Source: an uncultured Bacteroides sp. (GTDB lineage Bacteria > Bacteroidota > Bacteroidia > Bacteroidales > Bacteroidaceae). From it: 28,678 nt of DNA. Where the stretch lies: the NCBI GenBank assembly GCA_900551645.1, contig URWP01000009.1, forward strand, positions 1-28,678, read 5' to 3'. Positions 1 to 8,347 of this stretch are shown in pieces. Position 1 is the first letter of the stretch. Each line of letters starts with the position of its first letter. The position numbers and the translations under genes were made by a program. The notes beneath the pieces were generated by a model. That model ran no database searches, had not been told where the DNA came from, and saw only the letters and a list, made by a program, of their open reading frames with translations.

Positions 1-777
1 TGTGGGCCCCCCCCAAAAAACGCAGAAGAACCGATACGGCACTGATAGCCAAGATTACGCAGAGAAAGACGCAAACTCTTATAACTCCATTTCAACGGAT
101 ACAAACGTAAGCGACGGGCATAAAACAACAAATAGATAACAGCTATCAGTCCACCGGCTATAATACTGATGGAGGTGGCAAAAGCAGCCCCCATGACTCC
201 CCATCCGAAAGGAAAGATGAACAGCCAGTCTAACACTACATTTATCACAGCTGTAACAAGACTGCACAGCATAGCCAGTTTAGGAGAACCATCCAACCGG
301 ATAAGGAACAGCGACACAGTTATCCATATCTGAAAGACCCACGACGGCACAAACCACAGTAAATAATCGGACCTTCGGCAGAAGATATGCTGAAGAACCG
401 AGCATACGGGCCGTTTTTTCAGGAAACAACATCATCAATACGGAAGGAACAAGAGCAACAACCGTCACAAAAAACAGAGCTTGTGTAACATTCAGACGGG
501 CAGATTTGTTTTTTCCCCTTGACAACTGAACGGAAGCTACCACCGAACAGCCGGCACCGACCATCAGACCTACCCCGGTAAAAAGCATCAGCAAAGGAAT
601 ACAGATATTAATGGTCGCAATACCGTCACTACCCACCCCATGTCCGACAAAAATTCCGTCGGCGGCAGTCACAGCCGACATACCAAGCATCCCCAATAAA
701 GTAGGAACAAAGTATTTTCTAAACAATGTAAACACGTTCAGTGTACTCAAATCAATCGCATCTCTTTCCATGTTCAA
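1..777 (-). pseudogene. MATE family efflux transporter, N-terminal part, frameshifted and cut by window edge
   Basis: A minus-strand reading frame starts at 777 (MNMERDAID) or 771 and encodes about 136 residues with the first MATE membrane helices, including TAADGIFVGHGVGSDG, where MATE proteins commonly have TxDxxFVG-like sequence. Near 369-370 the frame breaks. The natural continuation (DYLLWFVPSWVFQIW, then helices through LDWLFIFPFGWGVMGAAFATS) lies in another frame and stays open to base 1. Removing one G of the GG at 369-370 (plus strand) joins both halves as ...PKVDYLLWFVPSW. As written, translation ends at 280 after 165 residues. MATE exporters have 12 helices and about 440 residues, so roughly 260 of them are represented here. 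The product would export drugs or metabolites using a cation gradient, substrate unknown. It could be a true pseudogene or a 1-base sequence error. The last few codons at the edge also look abnormal. Confidence 0.75.
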
Positions 778-814
778 CTATTATTTATTATTACACGTTT
801 CTATTCCCTTAATG

Positions 815-865
815 AAAAAAGCCGGATAAGCTGATTGGTTTTACCCAGTCATCTTATCTGGCTTT
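815..865 (-). terminator. Terminator-like hairpin in the leader of the MATE gene
   Basis: Arms at 818-830 and 853-865 form a 13-bp stem with a 22-nt loop. Read on the minus strand, the stem ends in GGC followed by six T (TTTTTTC), the form of an intrinsic terminator, about 40 bases before the MATE start. One pair is A-C on the minus strand and G-U on the plus strand, so the plus-strand RNA folds slightly better, but it lacks a long T run. Position upstream of the start codon suggests attenuation rather than an end of a gene. Confidence 0.55.
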
Positions 866-921
866 CTGACATCTGCCTCCGATGAGGATTACAAAACTCT
901 CATTGGTTTCCTAATGTGCGG

Positions 922-953
922 CAAAGATGGGACATATTCCTCAAGTGTCCAAA
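922..953 (-). promoter_or_regulatory. Possible Bacteroides-type promoter for the MATE gene
   Basis: On the minus strand a -33 TTTG (950-953) is followed by a 20-base spacer and CATCTTTG (922-929), one mismatch from the -7 consensus TAnnTTTG. Transcription would start near 915, giving a leader of about 140 nt that contains the hairpin at 815-865. The first -7 base deviates, so this is only moderately supported. Confidence 0.4.
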
Positions 954-1001
954 TTTTAATCAGAATTTGTTTATGAGGAAACAGAATTCACCCCGCATTT
1001 C

Positions 1002-1031
1002 TTCCCTTTCAATCCGAATCTATTCCCTTTC
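1002..1031 (+). promoter_or_regulatory. Direct repeat, candidate LytTR response-regulator binding site
   Basis: TTCCCTTTC occurs at 1002-1010 and again at 1023-1031 with exactly 12 bases between, and a looser copy (TTCCTTTTTC) begins at 1034. Paired 9-bp direct repeats about 12 bp apart are the known geometry of LytTR-domain sites. The operon downstream ends with a LytTR regulator. The bases do not match the AgrA/AlgR consensus, and site recognition by this protein is inference. Confidence 0.4.
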
Positions 1032-1067
1032 GCTTCCTTTTTCCGAGCAAACAGCATCCGGTATATC

Positions 1068-1075
1068 TATTTTTG
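1068..1075 (+). promoter_or_regulatory. -7 promoter box for the metal pump operon
   Basis: TATTTTTG matches TAnnTTTG and sits 18 bases before the pump ATG. No TTTG lies at the usual 19-21 base distance upstream, as expected for a promoter that needs an activator, so the call is tentative. Confidence 0.4.
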
Positions 1076-1093
1076 CCGGTAAAAAAGACAATC

Positions 1094-4000
1094 ATGTTTG
1101 ATGCAATCGTACGTTTCTCTGTCAGGAAAAAACTGTTCGTGGGCCTGACTACCCTATTCCTCCTTATCGGAGGAATCTATGCGATGATAACGCTACCCAT
1201 TGACGCGGTACCGGACATCACCAACAATCAAGTGCAGATAGTCACCGTATCGCCTACTCTGGCTCCTCAAGAAGTGGAACAACTGATTACTTTCCCCATC
1301 GAGATTGCTATGAGCAATATCATGAACGTGGAAGAAATCCGTTCAGTCAGCCGTTTCGGACTTTCACTGGTAACTGTAGTATTCAAGGAAAGTGTCCCTA
1401 CCCTACAGGCCCGACAACTCATCAGTGAACAGATACAGACCGTAGCCGGAGAAATTCCTACAGAACTGGGTACACCGGAACTGATGCCCGTTACTACCGG
1501 ACTGGGTGAGATTTACCAGTATACCTTGGAAATAGCTCCCGGATATGAGGACAAGTATGATGCCATGGAGCTGCGTACCATTCAGGACTGGATAGTGAAA
1601 CGTCAGCTGTCAGGTATCCCCGGTATCGTAGAAATCAACAGCTTCGGTGGAAACCTGAAGCAGTACGAAGTAGCGGTAGATCCGGATGCCCTTTATTCGC
1701 TCAACATTACCATCGGCGAAGTGTTTGAGGCTCTGAACCGGAACAACCAGAACACTGGTGGCAGCTATATAGAAAAAGTAAACCGGGCCTATTACATCCG
1801 TTCGGAAGGTATGATAAGCAGTTTGGAAGATATAGAACGGGTAGTAATAACCAACCGCAACGGGATTCCTGTACACGTAAGTGACGTAGCCAAGGTACGT
1901 TTCGGCAGTGCCAAACGTTTTGGTGCCATGACGATAGACGGCAAGGGAGAATGTGTAGGTGGTATCGCCATGATGCTGAAAGGTGCCAATGCCAACGTAG
2001 TGACCACCGAACTGGAAAAGCGGGTGGAACAGGTACAGAAAATGTTGCCGGAAGGCATCCGTATCGAACCATACCTGAACCGTTCGGAACTGGTAGACCG
2101 AAACATCTCGACCGTTATCCGCAACCTGATAGAGGGAGCCATTATCGTATTTCTGGTACTGATAATCTTTTTAGGGAATGTACGGGCAGGACTGATTGTA
2201 GCTTCTGTCATTCCACTGGCCATGCTATTCGCCTTCATCCTGATGAGAATATTCGGAGTATCGGCCAATCTGATGAGCCTGGGAGCCATCGACTTCGGTA
2301 TTGTGGTAGACGGATCCATCGTCATTCTGGAAGGAATCCTGGCACATCTATACAGCCGTCAGTTCCGTGGGCGTACTCTGACAAAAGAAGAAATGAATGC
2401 GGAAGTCGGAAAAGGAGCCAGTCGCGTAGCACGTTCGGCTACCTTTGCCGTACTGATTATCCTGATAGTATTTTTCCCGATTTTGACTCTTACAGGCATC
2501 GAAGGGAAATACTTTACTCCGATGGCCAAAACATTGGTTTTCTGCATTATAGGAGCGCTTTTACTTTCACTGACCTACGTTCCCATGATGGCCTCCTGCT
2601 TCCTGAAGCGGGAAATCAAGGAAAAGAAAGTACTCGCCGATCACTTTTTCGAAAAACTGGGACGGATATACAAGAAAGTCTTGTCTTCTTGCCTGCATCA
2701 TGTCCGACTCACCGTATCGGTTGCTTTTCTGGCCCTGGCTGCCAGCTTATGGCTGTTCACCCGGCTAGGAGCAGAATTTATTCCGACATTGGACGAAGGC
2801 GATTTCGCCATGCAGATGACTCTACCTGCAGGTAGTTCACTGACAGAAAGCATCGAAGTATCCCGATTGGCAGAAAAGACCCTCAAGGAACAGTTCCCCG
2901 AAATCAAACACGTAGTAGCCAAAATCGGTACGGCAGAGGTTCCTACCGACCCGATGGCAGTAGAAGATGCCGATGTCATGATCGTCATGAAACCTTTCAA
3001 GGAATGGACCAGCGCTTCCAGTCGTGCAGAAATGGTGGAAAAAATGAAGAATGCGCTGGAACCGCTGTCCGACCGGGCAGAGTTCAACTTTTCACAGCCT
3101 ATCCAGCTCCGTTTCAATGAGCTGATGACAGGAGCCAAAGCGGACATCGCCGTAAAACTATATGGTGAAGACATGTCCGAACTGTACGCCAAAGCCAAAG
3201 AAGCGGCAATCTACATCGAAAAGATACCGGGAGCTTCCGACGTAATTGTAGAACAAGCCATGGGACTTCCGCAACTGGTAGTGCAATATAACCGTGCCAA
3301 AATAGCCCGCTATGGTATCAACATTGAAGAATTGAACACAATTGTCCGGACAGCTTATGCCGGTGAAGCGACTGGAGTAGTATTCGAAAACGAACGTCGT
3401 TTCGATCTGGTTCTCCGCCTTGATAATGAAAAAGTGAAAGATCTTAATCTGGACAAGTTGTTCGTACGCACGACTGACGGTATCCAGATTCCGGTAAGCG
3501 AAGTAGCTACGATCGACCTGGTAAACGGTCCATTACAGATAAATCGTGATGCCACCAAACGACGCATCGTCATCGGTGTGAATGTACGTGATGCCGACAT
3601 CCAGCAGGTAGTAACTGATATTCAGCAGACACTGGAACAACACATCCGTCTGAAACCTGGATATTATTTCTCTTATGGCGGTCAGTTCGAGAATCTGCAG
3701 AATGCCATCAATACTCTGCTGGTAGTTATTCCGGTAGCTCTTATGCTAATTCTGCTATTGCTGTTCTTTGCTTTCAAGTCTGTAACCTATACTCTGGTAG
3801 TATTCAGTACCGTACCTCTCTCACTCATTGGAGGTATCCTGGCCTTATGGCTGCGCGGACTACCTTTCAGCATCTCTGCCGGCGTAGGTTTCATTGCACT
3901 TTTCGGAGTAGCGGTACTCAATGGTATTCTGATGATTAACCACTTCAACGAAGTGCGTAAAAGCCGGGAATACCCGATGTGTACTTCCCGCATCATCCGC

Positions 4001-5425
4001 ATCAGTTGCCCGCATCTGCTTCGCCCGGTATTCCTGACTGGACTCGTTGCCTCTCTTGGCTTCGTACCAATGGCAATAGCCACTTCGGCCGGAGCTGAAG
4101 TACAGCGTCCACTAGCTACAGTAGTCATTGGCGGACTGATTGTCTCCACTGTACTTACTCTGTTGATTATCCCTGTATTCTATCACATAGTAAACTCAAC
4201 TGTCATGTTACGAAGCAGTAAACTGAAAAAGTGGTTAGGTTTCGGTATATTTGTATGCCTGATTACCGGAATTCCATCCGAAATCGATGCACAGGAAATA
4301 CCACAAGCCATCAGCCTGGAACAAGCTCTGAAAATGGCTGTAGAACACAGTCCCCGTCTGCAGATGGCCGATACCGACCTTGCACGCATCCGATCTACCC
4401 GTGGAGAGATTTTCGAAGCATCTCCTACAGAATTCTCCTATTCCTGGGGGCAACTGAATGGTGTGCAGCGTAAAGACAAGGAACTGTCAGTCACCCAGTC
4501 TGTGGGATCTCTGCTGACTCCTTTCTATAAGAATTCACTGGTAAACAAACAAATTCAGACAGGAAATCTCTATAAACAACTAGTAGAAAGAGAAGTAAAG
4601 GCCGAAGTAAAACGAGCTTGGGCCTACTATCTGTATGCCTGGAACCTGAAAGACATGTATAAACAACAAAGCACACTGGCCGATAAGATGCAAAAAGCCG
4701 GTGAAGTACGCTATCAGCAAGGAGACATCACCCAGTTGGAAAAAAGCATGATAACCACTATCGCTTCTGATATGCGGAATAAACTTTTCCAGGCTGATGA
4801 AGAACTCAAACTGGCTGCCACACGGCTCCAATGGATTTGTTACGCAGACTCGCCGATAGTTCCAGATGACTCTTCCATCCAGCTTTATCCGATAGATACA
4901 GATACAGCATCGGTTTCTGAAATTCATATGAACTATTTACGGAGTCAAGTTCTTGAAAAGCGGGCAACACTGAATATTGAACGGAGCCGCTTCTTCCCGG
5001 AATTCTCAGTGGGATACGTACGACAGAACATTCTCCCCGATAAGGGACTGGATTCCTGGATGATAGGAGTATCCTTCCCTATCTGGTTTCTGCCTCAACG
5101 CAGCAAAATACGTCAGGCCAAATTCGAAATGTACAAGACTCAGACCCAGACAGAGGCCCAAGCCCGCGAACTGAGTCTGAAAGTTTCGGAACTGCGCGCA
5201 TCCATCCGACGCTATGCAGAAAGTATCCGGTTCTACACCACCAGCGCGCTGACAGAAGCAGACAATCTCATGAAAACCGCCGATGCCCAGTTCCGCGAAA
5301 GCGAATCGGACATCACCCAATATGTACAAAGCCTGAATGCCGCTCTCGAAATAAAAAAAGGGTATATCGAAGCAGTCTATCAATATAACCTTGCAGCACT
5401 GGAATATGAATTGTATCACCAATAA
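1094..5425 (+). CDS. CzcA/CusA-type heavy-metal RND pump fused to a TolC-like outer-membrane channel
   Basis: The 1443-residue product has two parts. Residues 1 to about 1035 are a complete heavy-metal RND antiporter, starting MFDAIVRFSVRKKLF and carrying the TM4 motif DFGIVVDGSIVILE with D400, D406 and E413. That acidic triad is typical of CzcA-type pumps for divalent ions (Zn, Co, Ni, Cd); Cu/Ag pumps have a different TM4 motif. Residues 1038-1443 are a TolC-like outer-membrane efflux protein with long helical repeats. At the junction, internal Met1038 is followed by a signal-peptide-like segment (KLKKWLGFGIFVCLI) and an IDA-Q site near 1066-1067. Either the chain stays one piece with a thirteenth membrane segment, or signal peptidase separates pump and channel. 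ATG 1094 was preferred over TTG 1073 because it starts the conserved MFDAI. The adaptor follows 12 bases later. Metal specificity is inferred. Confidence 0.93.
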   Translation: MFDAIVRFSVRKKLFVGLTTLFLLIGGIYAMITLPIDAVPDITNNQVQIVTVSPTLAPQEVEQLITFPIEIAMSNIMNVEEIRSVSRFGLSLVTVVFKESVPTLQARQLISEQIQTVAGEIPTELGTPELMPVTTGLGEIYQYTLEIAPGYEDKYDAMELRTIQDWIVKRQLSGIPGIVEINSFGGNLKQYEVAVDPDALYSLNITIGEVFEALNRNNQNTGGSYIEKVNRAYYIRSEGMISSLEDIERVVITNRNGIPVHVSDVAKVRFGSAKRFGAMTIDGKGECVGGIAMMLKGANANVVTTELEKRVEQVQKMLPEGIRIEPYLNRSELVDRNISTVIRNLIEGAIIVFLVLIIFLGNVRAGLIVASVIPLAMLFAFILMRIFGVSANLMSLGAIDFGIVVDGSIVILEGILAHLYSRQFRGRTLTKEEMNAEVGKGASRVARSATFAVLIILIVFFPILTLTGIEGKYFTPMAKTLVFCIIGALLLSLTYVPMMASCFLKREIKEKKVLADHFFEKLGRIYKKVLSSCLHHVRLTVSVAFLALAASLWLFTRLGAEFIPTLDEGDFAMQMTLPAGSSLTESIEVSRLAEKTLKEQFPEIKHVVAKIGTAEVPTDPMAVEDADVMIVMKPFKEWTSASSRAEMVEKMKNALEPLSDRAEFNFSQPIQLRFNELMTGAKADIAVKLYGEDMSELYAKAKEAAIYIEKIPGASDVIVEQAMGLPQLVVQYNRAKIARYGINIEELNTIVRTAYAGEATGVVFENERRFDLVLRLDNEKVKDLNLDKLFVRTTDGIQIPVSEVATIDLVNGPLQINRDATKRRIVIGVNVRDADIQQVVTDIQQTLEQHIRLKPGYYFSYGGQFENLQNAINTLLVVIPVALMLILLLLFFAFKSVTYTLVVFSTVPLSLIGGILALWLRGLPFSISAGVGFIALFGVAVLNGILMINHFNEVRKSREYPMCTSRIIRISCPHLLRPVFLTGLVASLGFVPMAIATSAGAEVQRPLATVVIGGLIVSTVLTLLIIPVFYHIVNSTVMLRSSKLKKWLGFGIFVCLITGIPSEIDAQEIPQAISLEQALKMAVEHSPRLQMADTDLARIRSTRGEIFEASPTEFSYSWGQLNGVQRKDKELSVTQSVGSLLTPFYKNSLVNKQIQTGNLYKQLVEREVKAEVKRAWAYYLYAWNLKDMYKQQSTLADKMQKAGEVRYQQGDITQLEKSMITTIASDMRNKLFQADEELKLAATRLQWICYADSPIVPDDSSIQLYPIDTDTASVSEIHMNYLRSQVLEKRATLNIERSRFFPEFSVGYVRQNILPDKGLDSWMIGVSFPIWFLPQRSKIRQAKFEMYKTQTQTEAQARELSLKVSELRASIRRYAESIRFYTTSALTEADNLMKTADAQFRESESDITQYVQSLNAALEIKKGYIEAVYQYNLAALEYELYHQ

Positions 5426-5437
5426 TATTTATATCGC

Positions 5438-6340
5438 ATGAAAAAGTTAATCTTCCCGATTGTAGTCCTGCTTCTGGCATCCTGCAATCCTTCTGATAAA
5501 CAAAATACCCAACAAGCCTCCGATACACAGCTGGAAAAGCCTATGACAGATACCGTATCACCGGCAGACACCTCACAAGTAGACGGAATTACCGGGGCCA
5601 CAAACGTTGCGAATGCCTCTACCTTCAACGGAACACTGGTTATTCCACCCCAGCATTTCGCGGCCATTACTTTGCCTATGGGAGGTATAGTAAAAAACCT
5701 GTCTCTGCTACCAGGTACATACGTAAAGAAAGGAAGTATATTGGCCACACTGGAAAATCCGGAATTCATAACCTTACAACAAGAATATCTGGACAGTCGC
5801 GCCCAACTGGAATATCTGGAAGCTGAATACCACAGACAACAGACTCTCTCACAAGAAGAAGCTGCCTCACTGAAAAAACTTCAACAGAGCAAGGCCGACT
5901 ATCTGTCTATGAAAAGCCGGATGCAGGCTGCCATTGCCCGGCTGCACCTGCTAGGTATTCAACCGGAAAAACTGATTGGAAACGGTATCTCTCCTTCATT
6001 GGAAATAAAGGCTCCTATCAGCGGATATATCAGTAATCTACAGGCAAATCTGGGGAAATACCTTGATTCCGGCGAACCACTCTGCGACATTATAGACAAA
6101 AGCCAGATGATGGTACGCCTGGTAGCTTATGAGAAAGATCTGGAAAGCCTGAAAATAGGCTGTCCGCTACTGTTCCAAATCAACGGTTTAGGCAACAAGA
6201 CTTTCCACGGAAAGCTAATCTCCATAGGACAGGAAGTAGACGATGCCAACCGTTCCATTGAACTTTATGCTGAAATGACGGAAAACAGTCCGCTTTTCCG
6301 TCCAGGCATGTATGTTTCTGCAAGGATGGGAAAGAAATGA
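5438..6340 (+). CDS. RND efflux periplasmic adaptor lipoprotein (HlyD/CusB-like)
   Basis: This 300-residue membrane fusion protein would link the inner-membrane RND pump to the outer-membrane channel. The N-terminus MKKLIFPIVVLLLASC has a lipobox (LASC) with Cys16 as the likely lipidation site, followed by a polar linker rich in Ser, Thr and Gln. A lipoyl-like half (about 80-120, GTYVKKGSILATLENPEF), an alpha-helical hairpin (about 120-175) and the second lipoyl half (about 188-215, IKAPISGYISNLQANLGKYLDSGEPL) follow, then a beta-barrel domain ending GMYVSARMG. It is shorter than the usual 350-400 residues and lacks a long C-terminal membrane-proximal domain. It lies 12 bases after the pump-channel gene, so the tripartite complex is encoded by two genes, with the adaptor last. 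Confidence 0.9.
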   Translation: MKKLIFPIVVLLLASCNPSDKQNTQQASDTQLEKPMTDTVSPADTSQVDGITGATNVANASTFNGTLVIPPQHFAAITLPMGGIVKNLSLLPGTYVKKGSILATLENPEFITLQQEYLDSRAQLEYLEAEYHRQQTLSQEEAASLKKLQQSKADYLSMKSRMQAAIARLHLLGIQPEKLIGNGISPSLEIKAPISGYISNLQANLGKYLDSGEPLCDIIDKSQMMVRLVAYEKDLESLKIGCPLLFQINGLGNKTFHGKLISIGQEVDDANRSIELYAEMTENSPLFRPGMYVSARMGKK

Positions 6341-6352
6341 ATCAGGAATATG

Positions 6353-6360
6353 TATCTTTG
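6353..6360 (+). promoter_or_regulatory. Possible -7 box before the histidine kinase gene
   Basis: TATCTTTG matches TAnnTTTG and lies in the 34-base gap between the adaptor and the kinase gene. There is no clear TTTG 19-21 bases upstream. It could give separate, lower expression of the two-component genes, or it may be chance. Confidence 0.25.
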
Positions 6361-6374
6361 CGAAACAGTAGCCG

Positions 6375-7457
6375 ATGAGAACTGATATGTTGATAACAAA
6401 CAAGAAATATATTTATCTGACGGTCATTATTTCACTGACCGTCGGATTCCTCATACATTTCCCGGAACTGGTGTCACTCACAGATTCCCGGGAACAGCAG
6501 ACCCTGTTTCCGGAAATGTCGGCTATTGACGTATTATTCGAAGCTGGTTATACTTTCCTCACACTATTGGTTCTTTTTGCCCTGAACACTTTTTTGTTTG
6601 GCTTCAACAGTCCGGTAGTAAGTATGCCATGGTGGAAAGTAGGGTTTTCATTTGTACTGACCTGGATATTGAGTAAAATGTTCGGTGAAGCGTTTGTATT
6701 CCTGCATCGTCATTTCGATATTCCGGCAATCGACGCGATGGTACATCACTATCTTCATCCCATCCGTGATTTCATACTCAGTCTGGTCGTAACCGGCAGC
6801 TGTTATATCAGTTACCTGATTCGCCAGCATCAGGAAGTCCAACTGCAGAACGGAGAACTGATGGCAGAAAACGTCCGCAACCAGTATCAAGCCCTAAAAA
6901 ATCAGTTAAATCCTCACATGCTGTTCAATTCGCTCAATACCCTTCAGTCTTTGGTACGCGAAAGTCCGGAAAAAGCCCAGAACTATATCCGTGAACTGTC
7001 CAGAGTATTAAGATACACCCTTCAGGAAAATGAAACTAATATTGTCACTCTCCGCGAAGAAATGAACTTCGTAGAAGCCTATATCTTTCTGATGAAAATG
7101 CGGTATGAAGATAATTTGCATTTCCTGCTTGATGTCAATCCACACTGGATGGACTACTGCCTGCCTCCGCTTTCTGTCCAGACTCTGGTAGAAAATGCCA
7201 TCAAGCACAACGAAATCAGCAACAGAAAGCCACTGACCATCGGTATCAAAATCATCAGAAATCCGGACAGCAATGAAATATCATTGCAAGTGGACAACAA
7301 TCTACAACCACGAAGAACAACCGCAGCCGGAACTGGAGTAGGCCTGGCCAACCTTACCAAAAGATACGCTTTACTGCTGGATAAAGAAATCAAGATTACG
7401 GAAACTGACGGGAAATTCTGTGTCACCATTCCGTTGATAAAACCCCAAGCACTATAA
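6375..7457 (+). CDS. Sensor histidine kinase, LytS/His_kinase (PF06580) type
   Basis: The 360-residue kinase has about four hydrophobic segments in the first 150 residues (near 12-30, 55-77, 85-105 and 130-147) with only short external loops. A coiled linker follows, then the His_kinase motif LKNQLNPHMLFNSLNTLQ with His181 as the phosphorylation site, and a HATPase region with VENAIKHN (N box) and GTGVGLANLTKRY (G box). This family pairs with LytTR regulators, and one begins 4 bases after its stop. Placement directly behind a metal pump and adaptor suggests it senses the exported ion or envelope stress, but no metal-binding motif is evident in the membrane part. ATG 6375 gives the longest form. 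ATG 6387 (MLITNKKYIYL) is an equally plausible start. Confidence 0.9.
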   Translation: MRTDMLITNKKYIYLTVIISLTVGFLIHFPELVSLTDSREQQTLFPEMSAIDVLFEAGYTFLTLLVLFALNTFLFGFNSPVVSMPWWKVGFSFVLTWILSKMFGEAFVFLHRHFDIPAIDAMVHHYLHPIRDFILSLVVTGSCYISYLIRQHQEVQLQNGELMAENVRNQYQALKNQLNPHMLFNSLNTLQSLVRESPEKAQNYIRELSRVLRYTLQENETNIVTLREEMNFVEAYIFLMKMRYEDNLHFLLDVNPHWMDYCLPPLSVQTLVENAIKHNEISNRKPLTIGIKIIRNPDSNEISLQVDNNLQPRRTTAAGTGVGLANLTKRYALLLDKEIKITETDGKFCVTIPLIKPQAL

Positions 7458-7461
7458 ATTC

Positions 7462-8226
7462 ATGAAGTATCTGATTATCGAAGACGAAAAAGCGGCTGCC
7501 CGCAACCTGAAGGCAATGCTGGAACAGCTTTCACCTGATATGGAACTTATTGAAGTATTGGACAGCGTTGAAGATAGTATCGACTGGTTTGGCACACATA
7601 CCATGCCCGAACTGGTCTTTATGGACATCCATCTGGCAGATGGTTCTGCCTTCGAGATATTTGAACATACCGATATCACCTGCCCTATCATTTTTACGAC
7701 AGCCTACGACGAATATGCCCTTCGGGCTTTCAAAGTGAACAGCATCGACTATTTGCTCAAGCCTATCGACAAAGAAGAAATGCGTTCCGCCCTGGCCAAA
7801 CTGGAACGTCTGCACCCTATACGTCCAGCCGAACCGGATTTTCTGAAACTGATGCAGGCCCTACAACGGGCAGAAAACTATAAGACTCATTTTCTGGTAC
7901 CAGTCAAAGGAGACAAACTGCTGCCTTTAGCTGTAAAATCTGTCTCATACTTCTATATAACCGAAGGTATTGTAAAAGCTGTTACGACACAAGGCAAAGA
8001 ATATGTCCTCAATCAGACTCTCGATGAATTGACAGAATGCCTGAATCCACAATTCTTTTTCCGAGCAAACAGACAATATCTGATAGCACGGGAAGCTGTA
8101 AAAGATATTACACTTTGGTTCAACAATCGACTGATAGTCAATCTACATACATCAACCCCGGAAAAAATTATCATCAGCAAGAACCGGGTTGGAGAGCTGA
8201 AAGAATGGTTAATGAGAAACGGATAA
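7462..8226 (+). CDS. LytTR-family response regulator
   Basis: The 254-residue protein has a receiver domain (1-120) with acidic residues E7 and D8, phospho-acceptor D55 (LVFMDIHL), TTAYDEYA and conserved lysine in YLLKP. A LytTR DNA-binding domain follows (about 145-250), with FYITEGIVKAVTTQGKEY, LNQTLDELTECL, FFRANRQYLIA and IISKNRVGELKEWL. This is the standard partner of PF06580 kinases. LytTR domains bind paired direct repeats, and such a repeat lies at 1002-1031 ahead of the pump gene, so feedback control of the whole operon is a reasonable inference. Metal RND systems such as E. coli Cus use OmpR-type regulators, so LytTR control is a different arrangement. No strong terminator is visible after the stop. 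Confidence 0.93.
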   Translation: MKYLIIEDEKAAARNLKAMLEQLSPDMELIEVLDSVEDSIDWFGTHTMPELVFMDIHLADGSAFEIFEHTDITCPIIFTTAYDEYALRAFKVNSIDYLLKPIDKEEMRSALAKLERLHPIRPAEPDFLKLMQALQRAENYKTHFLVPVKGDKLLPLAVKSVSYFYITEGIVKAVTTQGKEYVLNQTLDELTECLNPQFFFRANRQYLIAREAVKDITLWFNNRLIVNLHTSTPEKIIISKNRVGELKEWLMRNG

Positions 8227-8289
8227 CCTGGCAGAATAATCATCTGTCCGTTCATCCGAGAACCATGTATGTGTTTTTTTGTTTATATC

Positions 8290-8320
8290 TTTGAAAAACA
8301 GAGAAAGAAAACTATTTTTG
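8290..8320 (+). promoter_or_regulatory. Bacteroides-type promoter for the orphan LuxR-type regulator
   Basis: TTTG at 8290-8293, a 19-base spacer and TATTTTTG at 8313-8320 match the consensus exactly. The predicted start is near 8327, about 20 bases before the ATG at 8348. The upstream TATCTTTG (8286-8293) overlaps the -33 element. Confidence 0.7.
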
Positions 8321-8347
8321 TGAAATAGAACAATTGATTACACATCC

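Larger units (their letters stand above)
778..1093. other. Divergent intergenic region between the MATE gene and the metal pump operon
   Basis: This 316-bp stretch holds no convincing gene. Short open frames here are low-quality and partly run into neighbours. It contains a minus-strand promoter-like pair with a structured leader and terminator-like hairpin in front of the MATE gene. Toward the pump gene it holds a 9-bp direct repeat and a -7-like box. These are listed separately. Confidence 0.7.

Noticed and set aside
1951..2835. Long plus-strand frame of 294 codons inside the pump gene
   Set aside because: It lies fully within the conserved RND coding region in another frame, and its Arg/Ser/His-rich composition is that of a shadow frame.
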